A stretch of DNA of 10,888 nucleotides from Oscillospiraceae bacterium (GTDB lineage Bacteria > Bacillota > Clostridia > Oscillospirales > Oscillospiraceae), in contig JAEETR010000161.1 of assembly GCA_016286595.1 (NCBI GenBank), positions 1 to 10,888 on the forward strand, given 5' to 3'. Positions 6,115-10,888 of the stretch are shown piece by piece; within the stretch, counting starts at the first letter, position 1, and the number at the start of each line of letters is the position of its first letter. The translations under genes were made by a program, and so were the position numbers. Under the pieces are notes generated by a model, which was given only the letters and a program-made list of their open reading frames with translations, had not been told where the DNA came from and searched no databases.

Positions 6115-6144
6115 TTGATTTGGCAATAATGTACATCATTTAAT
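6115..6144 (+). promoter_or_regulatory. Probable rubrerythrin promoter with a palindrome in the spacer
   Basis: TTGATT (6115-6120) and TTTAAT (6139-6144) are separated by 18 bases. Inside the spacer and touching the -10 is the near-palindrome AATAATGTACATCATT (6125-6140), symmetric at all but one mirrored pair around ATGTACAT. That position is typical for a repressor operator. Clostridial rubrerythrins are commonly controlled by the peroxide regulator PerR, but this sequence is not a textbook PerR box. An alternative promoter, TTTACT-17-TACACT, ends near 6115. Confidence -1.
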
Positions 6145-6192
6145 GTCAAAACACAAACCAATTTATACAACATACAAGGAGAGGTAATTACT

Positions 6193-6738
6193 ATGAAGAA
6201 GTGGGTTTGCAGCATTTGCGGTTACGTTTTCGAGGGTCCCGAGGCTCCCGCCCAGTGCCCCCAGTGCCGTGCCCCCAAGGAGAAGTTCATCGAGCAGTCC
6301 GGCGACATGACCTGGGCCGCCGAGCACGTTCTGGGCGTGGCCAAAGACGTTCCCGAGGATATCAAGCAGGGTCTGAGAGAGAACTTCAACGGCGAGTGCA
6401 GCGAGGTCGGCATGTATCTGGCCATGAGCCGCGTCGCCTATCGCGAGGGCTATCCCGAGATCGGCGAGTACTGGAAGACCGCCGCCTTTGAGGAGGCCGA
6501 GCACGCCGCCAAGTTCGCCGAGCTGCTGGGCGAGGTCCTGACCGACTCCACCAAGAAGAACCTGCAGATGAGAGTCGAGGCCGAGAACGGCGCCACCGCC
6601 GGCAAGACCGAGCTTGCCAAGAAGGCCAAGGAGCTGAACCTTGACGCCATCCACGACACCGTTCATGAGATGGCCCGCGACGAGGCCCGCCACGGCAAGG
6701 CCTTCGCCGGACTGCTGAAGAGATACTTCGGCGAGTAA
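6193..6738 (+). CDS. rbr: Reverse-type rubrerythrin (rubredoxin domain N-terminal, diiron domain C-terminal)
   Basis: A 181-residue cytoplasmic protein. Residues 1-35 form a rubredoxin-like iron site with four Cys: CSIC (6-9) and CPQC (22-25). Residues about 38-181 form the ferritin-like diiron domain, with NGEC around E68, FEEAEH (99-104) and DEARH (163-167) supplying Glu and His ligands. The domain order is reversed relative to classical rubrerythrin. In clostridia such proteins act as NADH-linked peroxide (and oxygen) reductases, which is the likely role here. AAGGAGAGG stands 9 bases before ATG 6193. Codon choice is strongly biased to C- and G-ending codons, with Ile always ATC, unlike neighbours that use ATA freely. 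That suggests high expression. The gene is monocistronic, with its own promoter and a 15-base-pair terminator. Confidence -1.
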   Translation: MKKWVCSICGYVFEGPEAPAQCPQCRAPKEKFIEQSGDMTWAAEHVLGVAKDVPEDIKQGLRENFNGECSEVGMYLAMSRVAYREGYPEIGEYWKTAAFEEAEHAAKFAELLGEVLTDSTKKNLQMRVEAENGATAGKTELAKKAKELNLDAIHDTVHEMARDEARHGKAFAGLLKRYFGE

Positions 6739-6752
6739 TAAAAAGCGCATAG

Positions 6753-6786
6753 AAAAGCGGGAACAGGCTCACCTGTTCCCGCTTTT
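6753..6786 (+). terminator. Rho-independent terminator after rubrerythrin
   Basis: A perfect 15-base-pair stem, AAAAGCGGGAACAGG / CCTGTTCCCGCTTTT (6753-6767 and 6772-6786), with loop CTCA. The Ts close the stem and ATTATGG follows. It starts 14 bases after the stop codon. Confidence -1.
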
Positions 6787-6854
6787 ATTATGGTATATCG
6801 TCAGTCTTTACTTGCGGGCTTGTACCGCATGCCAAAACAAATTGTCAAAACATC

Positions 6855-6883
6855 TTGCCACTTAAGGGCGGCGGGTATATAAT
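6855..6883 (+). promoter_or_regulatory. Sigma-A promoter of the small membrane protein gene
   Basis: TTGCCA (6855-6860) and a perfect TATAAT (6878-6883) are separated by 17 bases, 43 bases before the ATG at 6927. Confidence -1.
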
Positions 6884-6926
6884 CAAATCGGCGGATAAAC
6901 CGCCTACTATGAAAGGAGATTTTATT

Positions 6927-7169
6927 ATGCTGAGTATAATCCTCTCACTCGTTCTGGGTGGCGTGGCCGGATGGCTGGCCGGCAAGATCATGAAGATGGA
7001 GAACAGCCTTCTCATAAACGTCATCCTTGGCCTGGTGGGCGGCGTCGTCGGCGGCTGGATAGGAAACCTGCTGAACATCAGCGGCGGCCTCATCGTCAGC
7101 CTTCTGCTGGCCGTGGTGGGCGCGTGCCTGGTGCTCTGGCTGTACAAGGTGCTTATCAAGAAGAAATAA
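6927..7169 (+). CDS. GlsB/YeaQ/YmgE-family small membrane protein (transglycosylase-associated)
   Basis: An 80-residue protein with three hydrophobic segments (about 2-18, 27-46 and 51-73) and a basic C-terminal tail (KVLIKKK). The Gly-rich patterns LGGVAGWLAGKIMK and NVILGLVGGVVGGWIGNLLNI are characteristic of the family historically called transglycosylase-associated proteins. Members are small inner-membrane proteins often linked to general stress; their molecular function is unknown. I chose ATG 6927 because AAGGAGA lies 7 bases upstream. An upstream in-frame ATG at 6909 (MKGDFIM) overlaps the ribosome binding site, and an open frame back to the promoter is fortuitous. It is a single-gene unit with its own promoter and terminator. 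Confidence -1.
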   Translation: MLSIILSLVLGGVAGWLAGKIMKMENSLLINVILGLVGGVVGGWIGNLLNISGGLIVSLLLAVVGACLVLWLYKVLIKKK

Positions 7170-7182
7170 GTCCATATCACGG

Positions 7183-7210
7183 GAGGGCGGCTCAGCCGCC
7201 CTCTTTTTTT
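7183..7210 (+). terminator. Rho-independent terminator after the small membrane protein gene
   Basis: A perfect 9-base-pair stem, GAGGGCGGC / GCCGCCCTC (7183-7191 and 7195-7203), with loop TCA and a run of seven Ts. It starts 13 bases after the stop codon. Confidence -1.
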
Positions 7211-7220
7211 GCGCCGCGTA

Positions 7221-7249
7221 TTGCAATCGGGGCGGTTTTCGGTTATTCT
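7221..7249 (+). promoter_or_regulatory. Sigma-A-like promoter of the nitroreductase gene
   Basis: TTGCAA (7221-7226) and TATTCT (7244-7249) are separated by 17 bases, 49 bases before the ATG at 7299. It begins right after the preceding terminator. Confidence -1.
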
Positions 7250-7298
7250 TTAGTAAGACAGCGGATTAAATATCAGCCGATATTCAAGGAGGATCACA

Positions 7299-7826
7299 AT
7301 GAGCAGTTACGATTTTACAAAGCTGGCCGCGGAGCGTTATTCCGTGCGCAAATTTGCCGACAGACCCATACCGAAGGAGGCTCTCGACGCCATTCTTGCC
7401 GCCGGGGACCTGGCCCCAACGGCGGTGAACTATCAGCCCCAGCGCATCCTCGTCATCGAGAGCGCCGAGGCCCGCGAAAAGCTGAAAAACTGCACCCGTT
7501 CCCACTTCAACTGCGCCGCCGCCCTGCTTGTGTGCTACGATAAGGACGAGGCGTGGAAGCGCAGTTTTGACGGCAAGTGCAGCGGCGACATAGACGCGTC
7601 CATCGTCACTACCCATATGATGCTCAAGGCCTGGGAACTGGGTATCGGCTCCACGTGGGTCATGGCCTTCGACCCGGAGGCCATGAAGCGGGAGTTCAGC
7701 GTCCCCGACAACCTGGAGATGACCGCCCTGCTGCCCCTGGGCTATCCCGCCGACGACGCCGAACCATCCCCCCGCCACGCCCAGCGCAAGGGCGCTGACG
7801 CCGTCGTCACCCGGGACAGTTTCTGA
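7299..7826 (+). CDS. Nitroreductase-family FMN-dependent oxidoreductase
   Basis: A 175-residue protein of the compact nitroreductase type. Visible family features are RYSVRKF (13-19) for FMN phosphate contacts, the second FMN loop LAPTAVNYQPQRILVI (38-53), the helix DASIVTTHMMLKAWELGIGSTWV (99-121), and the C-terminal LLPLGYPADDAEPSPRHAQRK (144-164). These proteins bind FMN as dimers and transfer hydride from NAD(P)H to nitro-aromatics, quinones or other acceptors; the natural substrate here is unknown. AAGGAGGATCACA precedes ATG 7299. It is followed 132 bases later by an F420:glutamate ligase-like gene on the same strand. This pairing mirrors the two domains of actinobacterial FbiB, whose nitroreductase-like domain reduces an F420 precursor. 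Each gene has its own promoter, with a weak terminator between them. Confidence -1.
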   Translation: MSSYDFTKLAAERYSVRKFADRPIPKEALDAILAAGDLAPTAVNYQPQRILVIESAEAREKLKNCTRSHFNCAAALLVCYDKDEAWKRSFDGKCSGDIDASIVTTHMMLKAWELGIGSTWVMAFDPEAMKREFSVPDNLEMTALLPLGYPADDAEPSPRHAQRKGADAVVTRDSF

Positions 7827-7845
7827 TTTCGTCGCGTTTAACGAT

Positions 7846-7883
7846 AAAAAATCCGCAGATGACCCGCCGCATCGTCATTTTTT
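7846..7883 (+). terminator. Possible weak terminator between nitroreductase and F420-ligase-like genes
   Basis: ATGAC (7859-7863) can pair with GTCAT (7874-7878). An upstream A6 run (7846-7851) faces the T6 run (7878-7883) across a bulge. The stem is short and the loop long, so read-through into the next gene is plausible. Confidence -1.
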
Positions 7884-7886
7884 GTA

Positions 7887-7914
7887 TTGACAAGAGGACG
7901 ATTTCGGGTAAAAT
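7887..7914 (+). promoter_or_regulatory. Sigma-A promoter of the F420-ligase-like gene
   Basis: A perfect TTGACA (7887-7892) and TAAAAT (7909-7914) are separated by 16 bases, 44 bases before the ATG at 7959. Confidence -1.
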
Positions 7915-7958
7915 TTCAGTGTTGGAAATCAAACTTTTCTGAAAGGAAGCTTTTTAAA

Positions 7959-9137
7959 ATGCCCGGTACTATATCCAGAGGTATCCGCGCCCCCATGATC
8001 CGCGAGGGCGACGACATAGTCGCCATAGTGGCCGACTCCATCGAAAAAGCCATGGCCGAGGACGGCTTCAGGCTGAACACCCGGGACGTGGTGTGCGTCA
8101 CCGAGTCCGTGGTCGCCCGTTCCGACGGCAACTACTGCACCGTGGACGACATCGCCGCCGACATCAAAAACAAGTTCGGCAGCGGCACCATCGGTCTCAT
8201 CTTCCCCATCACCAGCCGCAACCGCTTCGCCATCTGTCTGCGGGGCATCGCCCGGGGCGCCGAGAAGATAGTCCTCATGCTCTCCTATCCCTCCGACGAG
8301 GTGGGCAACCATCTCATCAGCGAGGACCAGCTTCTGGACAGCGGCATCCAGCCTTACAGCGACGTGCTGTCCCTCGAGCGTTTCCGTGAGCTGTTCGGCT
8401 ATCAGAAGCACACCTTCACCGGCGTGGACTACATAGACTACTACAAGTCCCTCATCGAGGAGGAGAACTGCCAGTGCGAGATAATCTTCGGCAACCGTCC
8501 CGAGGCGATCCTCGACTACACGAAGAAGGTCCTGTGCTGCGACATCCACAGCCGTGAGCTGTCCTCCCGCCGCGTCAAGGCCGCCGGCGGCGAGATCGTG
8601 CTGACCATGTGCGACATCATGAACGAGTCCGTCAACGGCTCCGGCTGGTGCCCCTACGGTCTGCTGGGCTCCAACAAAGCCACCGAGGAGAAGATAAAGC
8701 TCTTCCCCCGCAACGCCCAGGCCGTGGCCGAGGCCATCCAGGCCGAGCTTTACAAGCGCACCGGCGTGCTGGTGGAGGCGATGATCTACGGCGACGGCGC
8801 CTTCAAGGATCCCGTGGGCAAGATCTGGGAGCTGGCCGACCCCATGGTGGGCGCCGGCTGGACCAAAGGTCTGGAGGGTCTTCCCAACGAGCTGAAGATA
8901 AAGTACCTTGAGGACAATGATTTCGCCCATCTTTCCGGCGACGAGCTGACCAGCGCCGTCAAGGCCGCCATAGCCGCCAAGAGCGGCGACCTTAAGGGTC
9001 AGATGGCCTCCGAGGGCACCACTCCCCGCCGTCTTACCGATCTGCTGGGCAGTCTTGCCGACCTGACCTCCGGCTCCGGTGACAAGGGCACCCCCATAGT
9101 GCTGGTGCAGAACTATTTCATGAACTACGCCAACTGA
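7959..9137 (+). CDS. Coenzyme F420-0:L-glutamate ligase-like (CofE/FbiB N-domain family) protein
   Basis: A 392-residue cytoplasmic protein. CofE adds glutamate to F420-0 with GTP, but archaeal CofE is only about 250 residues and this longer clostridial form is probably functionally distinct. Family-like features are IREGDDIVAIVADSI near the N-terminus (14-28), DVVCVTESVVARSDG (43-57), a middle block ICLRGIARGAEKIVLML (92-108), and YGDGAFKDPVGKIWELADP (277-295), which may be part of the nucleotide/metal site. An extra acidic/aromatic insertion lies around 135-200 with Cys pairs (CQC 171-173, CC 193-194). Residues about 340-375 look like a flexible linker before VLVQNYFMNYAN. I chose ATG 7959 (AAAGGAAG 9 bases upstream). 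A TTG start at 7887 is rejected because it is the -35 element. No F420 biosynthesis gene is seen in the window, so the substrate is unknown. A gamma-glutamyl or amide-forming ligase is the cautious guess. Confidence -1.
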   Translation: MPGTISRGIRAPMIREGDDIVAIVADSIEKAMAEDGFRLNTRDVVCVTESVVARSDGNYCTVDDIAADIKNKFGSGTIGLIFPITSRNRFAICLRGIARGAEKIVLMLSYPSDEVGNHLISEDQLLDSGIQPYSDVLSLERFRELFGYQKHTFTGVDYIDYYKSLIEEENCQCEIIFGNRPEAILDYTKKVLCCDIHSRELSSRRVKAAGGEIVLTMCDIMNESVNGSGWCPYGLLGSNKATEEKIKLFPRNAQAVAEAIQAELYKRTGVLVEAMIYGDGAFKDPVGKIWELADPMVGAGWTKGLEGLPNELKIKYLEDNDFAHLSGDELTSAVKAAIAAKSGDLKGQMASEGTTPRRLTDLLGSLADLTSGSGDKGTPIVLVQNYFMNYAN

Positions 9138-9152
9138 ACTTGAGCAAAAAAG

Positions 9153-9182
9153 AACCCCCGTTCGTGAGAACGGGGGTTTTTT
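9153..9182. terminator. Bidirectional terminator between convergent genes
   Basis: A perfect 11-base-pair stem, AACCCCCGTTC / GAACGGGGGTT (9153-9163 and 9168-9178), with a GTGA loop. Ts follow on the plus strand (9179-9182) and the minus strand continues CTTTTTTG. It serves the F420-ligase-like gene (plus) and the esterase gene (minus). Confidence -1.
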
Positions 9183-9192
9183 ATCGCGTTTC

Positions 9193-10389
9193 TTACTTGA
9201 ACAGCTTTTTCACGAAGTCGCGGGCACTGGCGCGCCACACGTTCCACTCGTGACGGCCCTTGTAAGTCCTGTACTCGATGTTGTAGCCCTTGTCGATAAA
9301 GGGCTGCACGTCGGAGGGCGTGTACTCGATGCGGGGGTCCGCGTCGCCGCAGGTGACGTAGACGAACTTCATAACGCTGTTGAAGCTCTCCTTCGTGGCG
9401 AAAAGCTCCGAGAAGTCGTAGTCCGTGTTCTTTACGGGGAAACCCTCGCCGGAGGAGAAGAAGCCCGCGTTGGCGAAGAGGTCGGGACGTCCGAAGGCTA
9501 CGCGGCGGGAGTGGCCGCCGCCCATGGAAAGGCCCGCCACGGCCCGGTGCTCCCTGTCGGCGATGGTGCGGTAGTTCTCGTCGATGAAGGGCACGCAGTC
9601 GTTGCAGATGACGTCAACTATGCTCTGCTCCTGGAACTCGTCGGGGGCGATCTCCTTGTAGGCGTAGCCGTTGTTGGCCACGACTATCATGGGCACGGCG
9701 TCGCCGGAGGCGATGAGGTTGTCGAGTATCATGTCAAGCTTGCCGGACTGGAACCAGCACACCTCATCCTCGCCGCCGCCGTGCTGGATATAAAGCACCG
9801 GATAGCTGTCGGTGCCCTTCTTGTACCCGGGGGGCGTGTAGACCCAGCAGGGGCGCATGCGGCCGGTGGCTGAGGAATAGTATATCTCTCTGGTCAGGGC
9901 GCCGTGGGGCACGTCCTGCAGCTGATACACGGGGTCGTCGGGCAGGTCGATGAAGTTGCGGATGCCGCCGTCGTAGCCGTAGGGGCTGCCGAAGTTTATC
10001 ACGTCGACACCGTCCACGGAGAAGAATATGTCGTGATAGCCGGGACCCGGGTCGATGGTGCAGTACCAGTACCCGTCGTCGTGCTTTTCGAGGTCGACGG
10101 TCTCCTTGACGTCGGCTCCCCTGCCGCCGGGCTTGAAATCGTCCGGACGGGAGCGCACGTAGTTATTGACGGTGTACTTCACCTGGACCTTTTTCGCGTC
10201 GGGGGCGTAGAAGCTCAGCTCGGCGGTGCCGTCCTCCTGAGCGCGGACGCCGGGAACGTTTTTGAAGGGCTCCCGGTTGGGAGCGCCGGCCTGACGGGGA
10301 TTGCCCAGTTTGGCCATGGGCACCTTTGCCTTCTGCACCGGGTCGTAGCAGAGAAGATGGGAATTGAGCGACTGATTGAATCTGTCCAT
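9193..10389 (-). CDS. Cytoplasmic alpha/beta-hydrolase esterase (CE1/Fes-like, with N-terminal Ig-like domain)
   Basis: A 398-residue protein. Residues about 45-150 resemble the Ig-like/CBM48-type early set domain found ahead of Fes/CE1 esterases (GTAELSFYAPDAKKVQVKY, then DDGYWYCTIDPGPGYHDIFFSVDG). Residues about 165-398 are an alpha/beta hydrolase of the esterase-D type: a strand and oxyanion region YPVLYIQHGGGEDEVCW (196-212), nucleophile motif GLSMGG with S288, acid candidate CGDADPR (D349 or D351), and H380 in GRHEWNVWR. Such enzymes remove acetyl or feruloyl groups from plant oligosaccharides or hydrolyse siderophore esters. With no siderophore genes nearby, a carbohydrate ester is more likely. 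No signal peptide is visible, so it would act on imported oligosaccharides. I chose ATG 10389 because GGAAGGAG lies 5 bases upstream; the in-frame ATG at 10452 lies upstream of the transcription start. It is monocistronic. Confidence -1.
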   Translation of the reverse strand: MDRFNQSLNSHLLCYDPVQKAKVPMAKLGNPRQAGAPNREPFKNVPGVRAQEDGTAELSFYAPDAKKVQVKYTVNNYVRSRPDDFKPGGRGADVKETVDLEKHDDGYWYCTIDPGPGYHDIFFSVDGVDVINFGSPYGYDGGIRNFIDLPDDPVYQLQDVPHGALTREIYYSSATGRMRPCWVYTPPGYKKGTDSYPVLYIQHGGGEDEVCWFQSGKLDMILDNLIASGDAVPMIVVANNGYAYKEIAPDEFQEQSIVDVICNDCVPFIDENYRTIADREHRAVAGLSMGGGHSRRVAFGRPDLFANAGFFSSGEGFPVKNTDYDFSELFATKESFNSVMKFVYVTCGDADPRIEYTPSDVQPFIDKGYNIEYRTYKGRHEWNVWRASARDFVKKLFK

Positions 10390-10434
10390 TTTTTCTCCTT
10401 CCTCGATGTCGCAACGTGGTTTTCCGATAAGATA

Positions 10435-10463
10435 ATTGTACACAAATATCAAACAAAAAGCAA
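10435..10463 (-). promoter_or_regulatory. Promoter of the esterase gene
   Basis: On the minus strand, TTGCTT (10463-10458) and TACAAT (10440-10435) are separated by 17 bases, 45 bases before the ATG at 10389. It is divergent from the methionine sulfoxide reductase promoter, with 13 bases between the two -35 elements. Confidence -1.
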
Positions 10464-10476
10464 GATGCGCCGCCCC

Positions 10477-10505
10477 TTTACAATCATCCGCCGGCCGCGT
10501 ATAAT
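10477..10505 (+). promoter_or_regulatory. Sigma-A promoter of the free-methionine-sulfoxide reductase gene
   Basis: TTTACA (10477-10482) and a perfect TATAAT (10500-10505) are separated by 17 bases, 33 bases before the ATG at 10539. Confidence -1.
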
Positions 10506-10538
10506 AGCCTCACGAATCTTTCCGGGGAGATGTGCGCA

Positions 10539-10888
10539 ATGAAGACTGATGAGATAATGGTTTCCCAGCTGTCCGCTCTGGTGGACGGCGTGCCCCACTT
10601 CATCGCAAACCTGTCAAACGCCTCGGCGCTTGTCTACGGCGCCATGGAGGATATAAACTGGGCCGGATTCTATCTGCTTGAGGGTACCATGCTGGTGCTG
10701 GGGCCATTTCAGGGCAAGCACGCCTGCATAGAGATTCCCGTGGGGCGGGGCGTGTGCGGCACGTGTGTGGAGCGGGGCGAGACCATCGTGGTGCCGGACG
10801 TGCACGAGTTCCCCGGCCACATCGCCTGCGACAGCGCTTCCCGGTCGGAGATAGTGGTGCCCATCAGGAAAGACGGCAAAGTCATCGC
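10539..10888 (+). CDS. msrC: Free methionine-(R)-sulfoxide reductase (GAF-domain fRMsr), 3' end off window
   Basis: The frame is open from ATG 10539 to the window end, giving 116 complete residues of a family usually about 150-165 long. fRMsr reduces free methionine-(R)-sulfoxide with a GAF-domain active site, a repair reaction after oxidative stress. Recognisable blocks are INWAGFYLLEG (39-49), LGPFQGKHACIEIPVGRGVCGTC (54-76), and the signature VHEFPGHIACDSASRSEIVVP (88-108). C63, C73 and C97 align with the three active-site cysteines of Escherichia coli YebR/MsrC; C76 is extra. The start has GGGGAG 9 bases upstream and a clear promoter. The esterase gene is divergent. Only the C-terminal strand and helix of the GAF domain are missing from the window. 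Confidence -1.
   Translation, partial: MKTDEIMVSQLSALVDGVPHFIANLSNASALVYGAMEDINWAGFYLLEGTMLVLGPFQGKHACIEIPVGRGVCGTCVERGETIVVPDVHEFPGHIACDSASRSEIVVPIRKDGKVI

Noticed and set aside
7887..7958. A TTG start giving a 24-residue N-terminal extension of the F420-ligase-like protein
   Set aside because: The TTG is the first half of the TTGACA -35 element and has no ribosome binding site; ATG 7959 fits better.
1..10888. CRISPR arrays, insertion sequences, tRNA/rRNA genes, riboswitches, phage or defence islands
   Set aside because: I looked on both strands and saw no spaced direct repeats, transposase motifs, terminal inverted repeats with target duplications, tRNA cloverleafs or recognised riboswitch cores.

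Overview
The window reads as chromosome of a G+C-rich, spore-forming anaerobic member of the Firmicutes (class Clostridia, probably an Oscillospirales/Ruminococcaceae-type gut bacterium). Grounds for this: strong AGGAGG-type ribosome binding sites, compact sigma-A promoters, a SleB/CwlJ-type cell-wall hydrolase, a BlaI/M56 receptor pair, a rubrerythrin with the rubredoxin domain at the N-terminus, and release factor 2 closest by eye to Gram-positive versions. The genus is inference. No tRNA, rRNA, CRISPR array, insertion sequence or phage gene was seen. Most of the region looks like stable core/accessory chromosome rather than an island.

Layout, left to right. (1) 1-1276, minus strand: a BlaI-family repressor gene with a clean promoter and two similar operator-like sites, overlapping by 11 bases an M56 (BlaR1/MecR1-type) membrane metallopeptidase gene. 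The M56 gene is broken by an in-frame TAA exactly where the family has the zinc-binding Glu of the E-x-x-C-D motif. The reading frame continues beyond the stop and off the window edge. (2) 1285-2737, minus strand: a two-gene membrane operon, nfeD-like then SPFH/stomatin-like, closed by a hairpin terminator. (3) 2797-3634, minus strand: a secreted cell-wall hydrolase with a copper-amine-oxidase-like N-terminal domain, plus terminator. (4) 3674-5954, minus strand: a NYN-domain/LOTUS RNA-binding nuclease-like gene, a 30-codon small ORF with a good ribosome binding site, and prfB. They may be one transcript, because no convincing terminator separates them. prfB has no frameshift stop but keeps what looks like a relic of the site.

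(5) 5955-9182, plus strand: four independently promoted genes, three of them with strong terminators. They are a reverse rubrerythrin, a small GlsB/YeaQ-type membrane protein, a nitroreductase, and a large coenzyme F420:glutamate ligase-like protein. The last two are adjacent and match the two halves of the actinobacterial FbiB fusion. (6) 9153-10463, minus strand: a cytoplasmic CE1/Fes-like esterase sharing a bidirectional terminator with the F420-ligase-like gene. (7) 10477-end, plus strand: the start of a free-methionine-(R)-sulfoxide reductase gene, running off the window.

A loose theme of the right half is oxidative and redox protection in an anaerobe (rubrerythrin, nitroreductase, methionine sulfoxide reductase). 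The left half is envelope sensing and maintenance. The most notable points are the nonsense codon at the M56 zinc ligand, the split-FbiB-like pair, the palindrome inside the rubrerythrin promoter, and the prfB frameshift relic.
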